DNA of 64,000 bases, from positions 78,568,783 to 78,632,782 of the forward strand of contig NC_039359.1 in NCBI RefSeq assembly GCF_003573695.1, in the 5' to 3' direction. The DNA comes from Papaver somniferum. Its lineage: Eukaryota > Streptophyta > Magnoliopsida > Ranunculales > Papaveraceae. This document shows, in pieces, positions 23,566 through 36,415 of the stretch; positions within the stretch are counted from its first letter, which is position 1, and every line of letters starts with the position of its first letter. A program made the translations under genes and the position numbers. Under the pieces are notes generated by a model. It searched no databases. It was not told the DNA's origin and saw only the letters and a list, made by a program, of their open reading frames with translations.

Positions 23566-25193
23566 GAAGAAGAACTAGAAGAGGAATATGTTCCAGGAAC
23601 AAAATTTGCAAAGAAGCAACCTCTGAAGAAAAACACCAATAAAGGAAGGGAAAAGCAGACCAGACAGAAGAGGATGGGAACCAACCAGGAAGCAAGGTAA
23701 GAAGAATCAACGAAAGGACAACATGTAATGATAGGACAAACAATATAATTCTCAAAGATTGTGACCTAGGGAAGCAGCAGAATAAAAAAGACAAGCCCGA
23801 TGAGGATAAAGTTGAAGAAGAAAATCCTCGTACTTTTGTTGGAAGGCCGTTTAGAAAATTACCTCCACTGGAAACAATGGAATGCTTTCAAGATTACAAG
23901 GATACAATAGAACCAGACTTGATGGAAGTACTGGAGACATACTTTGAGAATGCCAACAGCCTGTAAGTATATATAAAAACCACCTTTATGTTTGTTTACA
24001 AAATCAATGCATTACAGGTTATGCTTCTTATGAAATAAATATATAAAAAATTATGCTTCAAAAAAACCCATGCATAATAAAATATGCTTCTAAAACAATA
24101 CATGCATAACACAAGCCTCTGGTTTATGGTTCTGCCGTATGTCACTTGAATAAACATCTCACTGATTATGTCTTCTACAGAAATTCGGCTTGGAGTATCA
24201 GAGAAGGAGAAGACCCGTACTTATGGGATATTCGGATTCACAGAGATGTAATAAGGAAGCTAATGAACAATGAATACCTAGAAGAACAAGTACTCAGCTA
24301 CTACAGTTACAGGTTGTTTAGGAAGTGGAAATATGAAGAGAAAGCTGATAGTATTGAACATAGGTATGCGGAGTCTGCATTCATGAGCCCGGATGCTTGG
24401 GTAAGTCAAAAAAAAGAAAATCATTTCCCAACACTTTAACATTGAAAATTGTTACTTTTGCTACATAACAAGTCATCATAACTAGGTTTTCTGCATGACA
24501 AGTTATTCATCATTGCATATCATGTTATGCCAATATTATTGCTTCCGCATAACATGTTATGCAACTAGTTTTGAACTGCATAACAAGTTATGCAACTAAC
24601 TTTAAACTGCATAACAAGTTATTAAGCATTTTTTCCTACACCTTTTGTGCACCTCCGCTAAAAAAAAATTCCTGAAAAATATTTCTTTTGCAGTACTTTT
24701 TAAAACAAAGTAGAAAGATGGTATTGCTAAATATGTTGGAGAATTCATCTTGAATCTCCGTGATAAAGTTGAGAAAATGTTCATTCCAATGAACTATATG
24801 ATAAAGGAAAACCCTGCTGGTACACATTGGACATTGTTAGAGTATGACTTTGTAGATGGTGAGTGGAACTTTTATAACAGTCTTTCAAGCCACGAAGTTA
24901 ACTGCAAGAGACAAGATCTTATAATGGCAAAGGCTTGTATGCCATATTTGGTCGAAAGATATGACAATCTGAAGCTATCACCAGATTTCGTGGATATAAA
25001 GAGGGAACCGCTTGTATACAAGGATATTCTTTGCAAGATTGTTCCTGAACAAGGTCATCACCCCGACTGCCTCATATTTGTATGCTACTATATGAAGATG
25101 AGTATGAAGTATCAAGTCAAACAGAAATGGCTGGGGTTGAATAAGGAAGATGCGGTAAAAAAAGCTAACCAGAAAAGACTAAGTTTGGTATAG
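23566..25193 (+). pseudogene. Ulp1-like (peptidase C48) protease carried by a Mutator-like element
   Basis: Four exons are visible with GT-AG borders: 23566-23696, about 23770-23962, 24181-24400 and 24694-25193. The last holds the protease core: His in GTHWTLLEYDF (24825-24827), the FYNS motif where the family has FYDS (24876-24878), Gln in PEQGHH, and Cys in PDCLIFVCYYM (25068-25070). The catalytic Asp is thus Asn, and the Gly after Cys is Leu. A frame break lies at 24711-24718: reading from the exon start gives YFLKQSRK, then one base must be skipped to enter DGIAKYVGEF, and the other frame meets a TAG. Ulp1 genes of this kind are often carried by plant MULEs; the transposase lies next door on the other strand. 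Confidence 0.8.
24460..24630. repeat. Palindromic GCATAAC/GTTATGC repeats in an Ulp1 intron
   Basis: Repeated short units such as gcataacaagttatgc, an inverted repeat with a two-base centre, sit within the last intron. Same family as the arrays at 25660-25960 and 27230-27680. Confidence 0.75.
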
Positions 25194-25659
25194 AAAATGC
25201 TGACAGATCCTGGAAAAAATTGGGCGATAGATGCCAATGAAGACGTCAGAGATGAAGCTGCGCGTCAATGTGATGAAGTCGTGCGTAAATGTTCCTGATG
25301 ATGTGCATAATAGAAAGGTTCAAACGTAACTTTGTTTTAACCACCTGTGTGTTGTTGGTAGGTTGAGCAATTTAACTTGGGAGTAAAAACTAATGGGAAA
25401 GTAGTTGGAGTAAAGCTTAACTTCAGTCAGTAGTTATGTGTAATGTGTTGGCATGAAGATTGTCTGAAGTGAAAACTTGTTATCATACGATGTTTATATA
25501 TATATATATATCAATGCTTGTTTCAGTGCTTCTTATATATTCTTTATATGTATTTGTTGCAATCTTATTTCACAAAAAGTAGAAACTCGTTCTATGATAA
25601 CGAGGGGGGCATTTCCCCCTTGACCCCCGATTATAAACATAACATGATATCTTTAAAAG

Positions 25660-25960
25660 AATAAATGCATAAAAGATTGTGCATCTTAGAAAAAAAATGC
25701 ATAAGAGATTATGCATCTTCAAAAAATAACGCATAACCCGTTATGCATCTTCCAAACTAATGCATAATTTATTATGCATAACATTATCTGATAGAACTAA
25801 TGCATAACAGATTGTGCATCTTAGAAAAAGAATGCATAAAAGATTATGCATCTTAAAACAATAATGCATAACCCGTTATGCATCTTCAGAAAACAATGCA
25901 TGACCCATTATGCATCTTTAAAACTAATGCATAATTTATTATGCATAACATTATCTGATA
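25660..25960. repeat. Array of ATGCATAA...TTATGCAT palindromes between the two MULE genes
   Basis: Units of about 30 bases, each built as atgcataa, 4-6 bases, ttatgcat, separated by variable spacers. A longer unit of about 140 bases (from taatgcataacagattg, ending in the ttatctgatagaa string) is present twice. The units are imperfect but keep the two palindromic arms. Confidence 0.8.
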
Positions 25961-26162
25961 GAAACAGAAAAACACACAGTGAAAAAAGAAGTGTTTTTCA
26001 TAAAAATCAAAATAACTAATTAAAGAAAAAATACTTGTTCATAAAAACCAATACTAAAACTAACTAAAGAAAAGTGAATTAGGTTCAAACGTAAAAGTAA
26101 TAGTCTGAAGAAACCAACAAGCTAAATGCTCTCCCTTAACTTCCCTTAGGCTTCTTCGGCGG

Positions 26163-28835
26163 CTACTTGTAACAGGTAGGATTTGTACAAGTTTTCTTGT
26201 TGCGATGACCAATCTCAAAAAAATTACCACAGCGCATAGCTCTCCTAGGAAGCTTCTCGTAACGGCTCAAATGTCTATTAGCTTGTGGTTTCCCTGGCGT
26301 CCTCCTAACATCAGGTATATCGATAATATCATCACCTTCATAAACTTCAGGCTTGTTGTAGTTCAGAATAGGATGAATTGTATGGTTGTATGCGTTATTA
26401 AAGTATGCAGTAGTGAAATAAGGTTCAACAAAATCATATGGATTAGAACCAGACATTGTTAGCGACGCAAAAGCATGCACACATGGAATCCATATACGCG
26501 CCACCTATGACAGGTACATGTCCTTGCATCAAGGTTAACACTATGAGAACTCTCCCCTCCCTCCACTTCATAAACATGAGTATCGGACTGTATAACCATC
26601 CAGGTTAAACCCTCATCAATAAGAGCCTTCATCTTAGCTTCATTCTTCGGTGTGAGAATTGTTATGAAACTTTTACCAGTATTCCGCCTTTCTGACATCA
26701 TCCTTCCTTATCTGATCCAGAATAGCATTTGCAGGGAGCTTCTTGTGTGCCTTCATCCAACTATTGAAGGATTCAGCAAGAGTAGAAGATGTCCTACCAT
26801 ACCTACAACCCTGAAAAAAGGCATTTGACCACTTATCTGGAGGGATATCTAATATTTAGTCTGCAAACCAACCATAACCAAGACCCCTAATCGTAACGAT
26901 GGTAGTTTGGAAACCTTCGGGACTAAGAGCATATGCAGCAGCTTGAAATGAATCAATAACGGCACCATACCTTTCGTCAGATGCATTAATAGGTAAGTTC
27001 ATCTTAAGATGATAATAGCAGATACTATGGAAGGCTCCAGGAAAGTAAAATGGAATCTCTCTCTTTAATCCTTATGCACGATCAGATAAAAATGTGATTG
27101 GCCTTTGATCATGATCAAGAACATTACTCAAATTCCTCATGAACCATTCCCAGTTATCATTATCTTCACCAGCTACCAGGGCCATGGCTAGTGGAAAGAA
27201 CCGTGCACATCAAAAAATATAAAATCAAGCCAACGTCTATATGAAGTATGCGCATCTAAAACAAATGCATGATGTCTTATGCATCTAAACCAAATGATGC
27301 ATAAGACATTACGCACTTGCATAAAAAGGATGCATAAAAATCAGAAAAGTGAAAACAATAATGCATAAGACATTATGCAGCTAAAACAAAATAATGTATA
27401 ATGTCTGATGCATTTAAACAGAAATGATGCATAACCACAAAAGTGAAAACAAAAAATGCATAAGACATTATGCACTTGCATAAAAAGGATGCTTAAAATC
27501 AGAAAAGTGAAAACAATAATGAATAAGACATTATCCAGCTAAACCAAAATAATGTATAATGTCTTATGCATCTAAGCAGAAATGATGCATAACCAGAAAA
27601 GTCAAAACAATAATGCATAATACATTATGAATCCAATATAAATAATGCATGAGACATTAAGCACATGTATAAAAAGGATGCATTATCAAAAAAATTACCA
27701 TTTTCAGCATTGATAGCGGTTGCAGCCATGAGGCATCCTCTATATCTCCCTGTAAGAAAGGTAGCATCGACATAAACCATGGGACGAAGGTAACGGTAAC
27801 CATGGATGCATGGCTCGAAAGCAATAAAAATACGCACAAACTTATTTTAAGGTGCCTCATCTTCTAATTCAGTTGAACTATCCTCGTTCGATTCAGGTTC
27901 ATCCATTTAAACTTGAAAATCAATCCAACTACCAGGATTTGTGCTGCGAATAGCATCTACATACGTACCAGATGTGAATACGAAATGGCCTCATCACCAA
28001 ATATATCCTCATACACTTTTTCTCTTCCATTGTAAGCTTCGTAATATTCACATTGATCTCGTAGCTAGTTTTAAAAACTTTTTCAAATCAGAAGCTTTGA
28101 AATTCGGATCACTTCTAATTTCATCCTTGATAAGACTAGCAACAAATTTATTGTCGAGCCTTTGGAAAAGCCTTTCACATCCAACACCACAGGTATGACT
28201 ACTAACATACTTCTTAACCTTAAGCATCTTGTTTTCAACATCACAACACAAACCTTATACTCTCAAGGGCATTTTACGTTAGAGAATTTTGCATAGAACC
28301 TGCTAGGTTCATTCTTAGTATATATAAGAACACGCCCAGTTTTTAACTCGTATTTCTTTACTGCAATACATACCTCTGCTACACCTCCATAAAAAACTTT
28401 ATCAGCATTACCAAGTAATTTATCCCAGCCCTCAGTCCTAAGAACATTGTTAATATGCACAGAACCATCTTCAAGGAAATTCACCATCGCTTCTTCTGGT
28501 TCAGGTTCTATTAAACGTCTACTTGATGAAGCTCTACTACGACTGTTGGAATAATTGGATCCAACTTCAACAAGTAAATCAAAGATCTTCTGACCTTTGC
28601 AGTGGCAACGAGATACAAAACACTGAAGCAGAACAATGGAATCAACTCGCACAAACTTGCATACATCATTAAAAGAAATTCTGACATGATGAGGTAGTAA
28701 ACGAGTCCACTTATAGCAAACGGTTGTCTTCAAATTCTCCAGAGCTGTGTTGATATCAATAGGAGGTGCTAAGAATTCACTAAAGTGGTGAATTACAGCT
28801 AGTGCACTAGTAGCAGGCATTTCACCCTGCAAAAA
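26163..28835 (-). pseudogene. MURA-like transposase of a Mutator-like element, degenerate
   Basis: Pieces on the minus strand, in order: an N-terminal region at 28263-28830 following a TTTTGCAG splice acceptor; a MuDR-type N-terminal zinc-binding region at 28048-28251 (HTCGVGCERLFQRLDNKF); the start of the MULE catalytic domain at 27625-27837 (MVYVDATFLTGRYRG, with the first acidic residue); a later catalytic-domain piece at about 26700-26830 (GRTSSTLAESFNSWMKAHKK); a SWIM finger split by a frameshift at about 26480 (CTCHRW, then CVHAFASL); and a C-terminal zinc knuckle with one Cys replaced by Phe. Frame breaks near 28250 and 26480 prevent a full product. It is divergent from the Ulp1 gene on the plus strand. 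Confidence 0.8.
27230..27680. repeat. Second array of TGCATAA/TTATGCA palindromes, inside the transposase gene
   Basis: Between the catalytic-domain fragments lie repeated strings such as aatgcataagacattatgca and gatgcataaccagaaaagt. A unit of about 165 bases covering several of them appears twice (about 27295-27435 and 27455-27600). It probably occupies an intron. Confidence 0.75.
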
Positions 28836-28899
28836 TACAAAAGAGAAAAAATCAAACATATTTATCCTGCATATTGCTTCACAAGAATTCTTACTCAAA

Positions 28900-30047
28900 A
28901 TTAAAAGATCTAATCAACAACAGCAAAGATAATCTACATTAACCATAATCAGATCAAAAATCAACAAGATACCAAAATCAATAATCTCCATTAACGTAAC
29001 AGAAAACAGATCAAAAATGGGAGTGGAAAAACAAATCAAATGAAAAATCGAATAGAAAGAAGCGAAACCTAAAAAATTGATGTATCAACATCTGAACATG
29101 AAATCGAAACAAAAAAATTGAATCGAAAAATATCTACATTGATCGTAACAATTTCAGAACCTAGAAAAATCAAAAAAAATAATCAAAGACAAGCTTAAAA
29201 GATCTAAAAACCGATTCGAAAACCTAAATTAAGCTTCAGAAACCTAGAAGAGCTTACAGAAACTAAAACCTAGAATCAAACCAATATTAAATAAAAATCA
29301 GAATCAACATTGGAATGTACCGCGAACGAACCTGAAGCTTGAATTTTAGAGTAAAATAAAATCTCTCAATCAGCTCCTTCTCAATTTCTGGGCTATCAAT
29401 CTCTCGAAACTGAATCTCAGAAACTGAAAGTGAGGCTAAATCTTGAATTCTTCATCTCTCGATAATTCAATCTCCCAAATCATCTCCTTCTTCAGCTCTC
29501 GATAATTCAATCTCTCAGCTCTCGCTCGTATTCTATCTCCTTCTCCTTCTCAATCGCTCAGCTATAAATCTCTCTCTCGAAACTGAATTTCTCAAAACTG
29601 AAACTAAAGTTGTGAACGACTGAGGTTTTGTTTGGTGAGGTCAAACTGGAAAAAGAAAACGTAATTTCGAAAACTCTAGGTGACGGAATAATTTTCACAG
29701 GAATTTTGGGTGCGCGTGTGATATTTCACGCGTGTGGATTTCACAGTAGGGAAAAGTGTAAGAATGGGTGTGGTTGTAGTTTTCACTTTATTTTTTAATT
29801 TTTTTTACGGAGAGCCATGGGTTGACAAACCCGGCTCTAGCTCCCTAAAATATTAAAAGTTATTTAAATGTCCCTAATTTTATTTTATAATTTGTAATTG
29901 GCCCATCTATGTTTAGTATCGGTTCACTAAAATTTATTTGAATTTTTTTAGCCCCCACTAATATTAATTACTCGCTCCGCCACTAATACAGCAATACCTT
30001 CACCTATGATGATTTCAGTGGCAGAACTAGCAACATTGGACACCTCG
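28900..30047. other. Leader region of the MULE transposase and adjoining unclassified repeat
   Basis: 28900-29640 is A-rich then CT-rich and looks like the 5' UTR, intron and promoter side of the minus-strand transposase. 29700-29800 has a GC-richer patch with an inverted TTTCACGCG/CGCG structure that may belong to the MULE terminus, though I could not find a matching opposite end. 29810-30030 contains ggagagccatggg and a gccccactaat-like string common in plant repeats. No gene is seen. Confidence 0.35.
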
Positions 30048-30052
30048 GGTTT

Positions 30053-30806
30053 TGTTGTTCTTGGTATACTACTGTGTACAAGAATTCGTGTATAACAGAC
30101 CAAATTCTAACTTAATTTCAATCGACTGTTAAACAATTATACTTTAGTTTATTCCAACAAGATGCTCAATTAATTCCTATTACGTGGAACATACCTTATG
30201 TCTGCGCACAAATAATTCTCTATGATCTGCTTAACGGAACAAAGCTTCAAAATCAAAACAATAAAACTAAGATTGGGGATCAGGAATCAAACTTGATTAA
30301 CCGATGTGAGGATCACTCTTTTCTTAAAACGCAATTCACCATGTATACTATACTGAACAGTTAGCGGTGATGGTTTCCCAGGATACAACGGTTTCTCTCA
30401 AAGTAACACAGCACTTGAATACTCCGAAAACAGCGAACGCAAGATGAAGAATAAATTCTCAGATTTCTAAAACATATTTTATGATTAATTTTTCCAGTAA
30501 AAAATATTGGGTTTTTATGCCGTAGTTCATGTCTCTTGGCGACTACACATTTCCTCACATATGCGACAGTTAGAAGTGGCGCCCCTTCATATTTGGTCGC
30601 ATAAAGGGAAAGGTGTAATATTAGTTCCTTGATCGAGTCTTATGGAAAGACACAATAAGGACCATCACATCAAAACCGTCAATAACCACCAAAATGGGAG
30701 TATCAACGTATTTAGTCTCCACCAAACGTGCTCCCTACTTCTGGACCTTTGTTACGCTTATACCATAGTCAACTTATCTTCCAATTTATCATTCATATAA
30801 CCAACA
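30053..30806 (-). repeat. 3' LTR of Copia-2
   Basis: 754 bases. Matches the 5' LTR (34576-35044 plus 41782-42280, 968 bases in total) except for a 214-base block present only in the 5' copy, roughly 34711-34916. Polypurine sequence GTGGGGGAT lies just inside. Confidence 0.88.
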
Positions 30807-31452
30807 ATCCCCCACATATGAATGAAAATTGAGACATGCAATGAAAATAAAATAATTATAATGCAGACACTGAGAGAGTTTCTATACGGAAAATCACTCC
30901 CTTTGGAAAGATAGCTTTTGGCTTTGAATATTCCACAGCGATTATCTACCGGGTGCACTGGTTGATTAGTGAACACGATGTCTTAAACTATTCAACTGTA
31001 TAGTATACACCAATGCAGTAGATATCACACATTTTATTTTCCTTTCATCTTTTGTTCTCAGTTGTGTTCATTTCGGCCTTGAACAATCCCAATTTTCATG
31101 AGTGCTCTAGAGTAACATAGCCTTGTAGTTCTCACGGAAGCGGCCCCACTTCACACTCATATAGGTGATCTCCTATTAGAAGTACCCTGCCATACTTCGC
31201 TTTGATAATTCTAAGCCATAGGAATCATTAAAAGATATTCTTAACCTCTCTCCTGACATGCAACACTGACTATTTCATCATGGAAATGGGAGTAGAAAAA
31301 ATCTCTTTCAGTATTCTCTGGCGAGTAGTTCACAATATAGTTGTCCCTTTTGAACCTAGACCATGGGATCTCCAATCGCTAGGTTGGGTTACCGCTGCCA
31401 CTTAGTCTTTTTTAGGCATCAATCCCATTCCCCTTGATGAGGAAAATACTTG

Positions 31453-34400
31453 CTATTTAGATAATCCTTTTGTAAACGGATCCGCTAGATTATCTTTTGA
31501 TCTTATATAACTCACTGTTATAACTCCACTAAAGAGCAATTCCCTTATGGTATCATGTCCACGACGAGTGTGTATAGACTTACCATTATACATCTTACTT
31601 TCTGCCTTACCAATCGCTGCTTGATTGTCACAATGTATATTTATTGCAGACACAGGTTTAGGCCATAACGATATATCCTCTAGGAAATTCCGAAGTCGCT
31701 CTGCTTCTTCTGTTTCTTTATCCAATGCAATGAATTCAGATTCCATTGTTGATCTAGCAATTAAAGTTTGTCTTGATGATTTCCATGATACCGCAGACTC
31801 ACCCATAGTAAATACATAGCCGCTTGTCGACTTAGTATCATCAGAACCTGAGATCCAGTTTGCATCAACATATCCTTCAAGCACCGGTGGATAAGTTGTA
31901 TAGTGCAATCCATAATCTTTCGTTTTCCTTAGATATCTCAAAACTCGTACTAGGGATTTCGAGTGAGTAATATTTGGATTACTCGTAAATCTACTTAATC
32001 TACTCACTGCACATGCTATGTCTGGTCTAGTACAATTCATTAGATACATTAGACTCCCAATGATTCTAGAGTATTCTAATTGACCTGTTGCTTCACCGAT
32101 ATTATTAACAAGATGAGTACTAGAATCTATAGGTGTACTAGCAACTCTATTGTCATTCTTATTGAATTTATCCAAAATTTTCTCAACATAATGTTCTTGA
32201 GATAATTTTATGGCGTTCAAAGTTCTAGTAACTTTAATTCCAATAATGACATCTGCTTTGCCTAAATCTTTCATGTCGAAATTTTTAGACAACATTTTCT
32301 TTGTAGATTTTATAGCTTCTAGGTCACTACCCATTATTAGCATATCATCTACATACATACATGGAATTACACAACCTTTTGTTGAGGTTTTCGTGTAGAC
32401 ACATTTGTCACACTTATTGATCTTAAATCCATTTGATAACATTGTTTTATCAAATTTTTCATGCCATTGTTTAGGCGCATGTTTTAACACATAAAGGGAC
32501 CTAACCAATTTACACACTTTCTTTTCTTTACCGGGCACCACAAGTCCTTCCGGTTGTTCCATATATATTTCTTCCTCCAATTATCCGTTTAAGAATGCAG
32601 TCTTAACATCCATTTGATGTATTTCTAAGTTATATAATGTTGATATTGCTATAAGCATTCGAATGGAACTGATTCTAGTACCGGGAGAATATGTATCGAA
32701 ATAGTCTAACCCTTGTTTTTTCTTAAAGCCTTTAGCAACTAATCTGGCTTTATACTTTTCAATAGTTCCATCAATTCTCAGTTTTCATTTGAAAACCCAT
32801 TTACAACCTAATGGTTTAAAACCGTTAGGCAAGTCAACTAGATCCCATGTGTGGTTTTGCATGACGGAATCTATCTCATTGTTTGAGGCCTCTTTCTAAA
32901 ATGTTGCTTCCGGGGTGGATATTTCTTCCGCATATGCTCGAGGCTCGTCTTCTAACATAAACGTTATGAAGTCAGAGCCAAAAGTTTTAGCAACTCTAGC
33001 CCTCTTACTTATACGTGGATCTTCAACGGTTTCCTGTGAAGTGTTAGTATATACATTTCCTTCTTCAACAATTGTTTTCCTTTTTAAAGGATTTATATTG
33101 TTGTCTCGTTTCCATGGGAACAAATTTTCAAAGAATTCAACCTCCCTTGATTCCAAAATTGTGTTTACATGAATATCTTCAATTTCAGATTTTTATAGAC
33201 AAGACATCTGTAGGCATTACTGTTTTCAGCATACCCAATGAAGATACAATCAACCGTCTTTGGACCTATTTTAACTCTTTTAGGCAATGGTACTCTAACT
33301 TTTGCTAAGCACACCCACACTTTTATGAATTTATACGAAGGTTTTCTACCTTTCCATAATTCATAAGGGGTTTTCTCTTTTTTCTCGTGAGACAACTTAT
33401 TCAAAATGTAATTTGCGGTAAGCAAAGCTTCCCCCCACAAGTTGTCGGGTGCACCAGAATTTATTAAAAGATCATTCATCATTTCTTTCAACGTACGGTT
33501 CTTGTGTTCCACAATACCGTTTGACTGCGGCGAATAGGGAGCAGTAGTTTGATGAATGATCCCACTTTGTGCACAAATCTCATCTAAATAAGATTCATAC
33601 TCGATCCCCCTATCGCTCTTAAGAATCTTGATCTTCTTGTTCAATTGATTTTCAACTTCATTTTTATAAAGTTGAAATTTCTCAACTGCCTCGTCTTTAC
33701 TTCTTAATAAGTAAACATAACAGTACCTTGTACTATCATCAATGAATGTGATAAAATAATTTTTACCACCTCTACTTTGAACCATTTTTAAATCACACAA
33801 ATCTGTGTGAATTAAGCGCAAAGGTTCTGTGTTTCTTTCAACAACAGAAAATGGAGGTTTAGTGAATTTAGATTCAACACAAACTTCACATTTTTGTGAT
33901 GTATATATATCAAATTTAGGCAAGTGATCCATATTCATTAATTTCCTTAAAGAATTATAATGCACATGGCCTAACCTCTAGTCGACAATGTACGCAGAAG
34001 GGAGAACTTTATTAATTGTAGGCATAACAGTCACTACATTGGCCTTACACATGCCCCCGTCTAAATACCCTTTCCTACATACATTTCATTCTTTGATATT
34101 ACGAAACTACTTCCTTCAAATACTAGTTTGAAACCATGTTTAACCAGCAAATCACCAGAAATCAAGTTTCTGCAAATCTCAGGAACATGTAGCACTCCTA
34201 TCAAAGTAACCTTCTTACTCTAAGTAAATTCGAGTACAATGTTTCCTTTTCCTTGAACTACTGAAGTCACGCCATTACCCATGTACACAGATTCACCATT
34301 ATTAATGGCCTCATAGGTAGAAAACATAGAGCGATCAAAGCACACATGTCGAGTCGCTCCGGTATCAATCCACCACTCATGTGGATTGATCTGCATATTA

Positions 34401-34531
34401 ATTTCTGTTACAACAGAAACTAAACTCAAGCACTCAGAATTCATGGTTGAGTTGTAATAAAGATATTCAATATGCAACAAAAATATATTGATAACAAAAT
34501 ATGTCACAGCCGCCAAATTCTGACTACGCAC
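31453..34531 (-). pseudogene. Copia-2 pol remnant (protease, integrase, RT, RNase H)
   Basis: On the minus strand: protease with WWIDTGATRHVC at 34220-34531; integrase at 33165-33965 with the catalytic Asp, Asp and Glu visible in HTDLCD, KSDRGIEY and SPQSNGIVEHKNRT; a linker piece at 32896-33156; RT and RNase H open for 375 codons at 31453-32580, with [23 protein letters not shown] and the terminal [12 protein letters not shown]. Breaks occur near 34200-33970 and between 32896 and 32580. Gag is absent: only about 45 bases separate the protease frame from the LTR. Confidence 0.87.
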
Positions 34532-35489
34532 AGTAACAAGACTAAACTAATAACAAGGGAATTGCGTTTTAAGATTGTTGTTCTTGGTATACTACTGTGT
34601 ACAAGAATTCGTGTATGACAGACCAAATTCTAACTTAATTTCAATCAACTGTTATACTATTATACTTTAGTTTATTCCAACAAGATGCTCAACTAATTCC
34701 TACTACGTGTGCTCACTGTAATTACAAAGTTTGATGATGCATTCAACAACTATGTAATTAATTAATTGAGGCAATGATGCAAACATATGATAAGTCTAAA
34801 GGGATTCTTAAATCGTACTTCAAATGCAATATTCAATTATACCAAAACGTGAATTGAGACAGTAATAAGAATCACCAAATAACGAAAGCAATTACAAGCA
34901 AGTATTCAGTGCGGAACATACCTTATGTCTGCGCACAAATAATTCTCTATGATCTGCTTAACGGAACAAAGCTTCAAACTCAAAACAATAAAACTAAGAT
35001 TGGGGATTAGGAATCAAACTTGATTAACCGAGGCGAGGATCACTCACTACGGGAAAAATATACATCTACAACTGGAGATTTACAACACTTCGCTATACAT
35101 CGTAGAAAGTCCTATGTTTTACAACTCGTTTCAAAGGAAGAGTTGTCGTATATCATCACTACCAACCCTTAGGAACAAGGGGTTGCGCTAAGAAAACAAA
35201 CGACAACTCCTTTAGCAAAACTGTTGTGACGACATTTAGGTATAACAACTTTGTTTCATAAGTGTAGTGACTTAGCCTATCACAATTCTCACAAGTGTTG
35301 TTGAAGAACACAAAAATATGATAATGAAAAATACGTTAGAGGGGAGATTCGAACATGAACCTAATGCATGGATGTCTAGCTCATCAACCATCCTTACAGT
35401 TCACAAGTTTAGGTTTTTTTTTTTTTAATAGAAACGTATAACAACACTTATAAGTGTTGTTGAAGTTAAAATATAGAATGTGGGAAAAA

Positions 35490-36410
35490 ATGAGGTTTGG
35501 GGGACTCGACGGCCAGGTTTCGATCTTGGATCCGGGTATGCATACAATATGCAGAAATAGGATTTTTTTAATGTTTCGTAGAATATCTCGAAGGAATCTT
35601 ACCTGTAAATGGATGAATTCTTCGTTCTTACCAAGTTTCTGACTTATAGTAGTCAACTCGCGGCCAGGTTTCGATCTTTGAGCCTGGTACGCATACAATA
35701 TGCAGAAATAAGTTTTTTTAAAGGTTTCGTAAAAAATTTCGAAGGAATCTTACCTGTAAATGGATGAATTCGTCATTCTTACCAAGTTTTTGACTTATAG
35801 TAGTCAACTCACGACCAGGTTTCGATCTCGGATCCTGGTACGCATACAATATGCAGAAATAGGGTTTTTTTAAAGGTTTCGTAGAATATTTCGAAGAAAT
35901 CTTACCTATAAATAGATGGATTCGTCGTTCTTACCAAGTTTCTGACTTAGAGCAGTCAACTCGCGGCCAGGTTTCGATCTCGGAGAATGGTATGCATAGA
36001 ATATGCATAAATAAGGTTTGCTTAAGGTTTCGTAGAATATACCAAAGGAATCTTACCTGTAAATGGATGGATTCGTCGTTTTTACCAAGTTTTTTACTTA
36101 GAGTAGTCAACTCGTGGCCGAGTTTCGATCTCTGAGCCTGGTATGTATACAATATGCAGAAATAAGGTTTGTTAAAGGTTTCGTAGAATATTTCGAAGGA
36201 ATCTTACCTGTAAATGGATGGTTTACTCGTTCTTACCAAGTTTCTGACTTATAGTAGTCAACTCGTGGCCAGGTTTCGATCTCTGAGCCTGATTTGCATA
36301 CAGTATTAAGAAATAAGTTTGTTTAAGGTTTCGTAGAATATTTCGAAGGAATCTTACCTGTAAATGGATGGATTCGTCATTCTTACCAAGTTTCTGACTT
36401 AAAGTAGTCA
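35490..36410. repeat. Tandem array of about 152-bp units in the CACTA element (block 1)
   Basis: About six units. Each contains a gcatacaatatgcagaaata segment (near 35545, 35690, 35843, 35995, 36147 and 36299), a TTTCGTAGAATATTTCGAAGGAATCTTACC-like stretch, and GTCAACTCGCGGCCAGG-like sequence. Spacing is about 147-155 bases. Point differences between units are frequent. Confidence 0.85.
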
Positions 36411-36415
36411 ATTTC

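Noticed and set aside
23510..23794. 94-codon minus-strand frame with many hydrophobic residues
   Set aside because: It is antisense to the Glu/Lys-rich first exons of the Ulp1-like gene, which explains the hydrophobic composition.
25660..25960. CRISPR-like appearance of the TGCATAA array
   Set aside because: Units are palindromic and spacers are not of constant length or unique; this is a plant transposon interior with no associated genes.
35384..36411. Several minus-strand frames within the CACTA arrays sharing similar peptides
   Set aside because: They are frames through tandem DNA repeats; repeated peptides follow from repeated DNA and stops recur.
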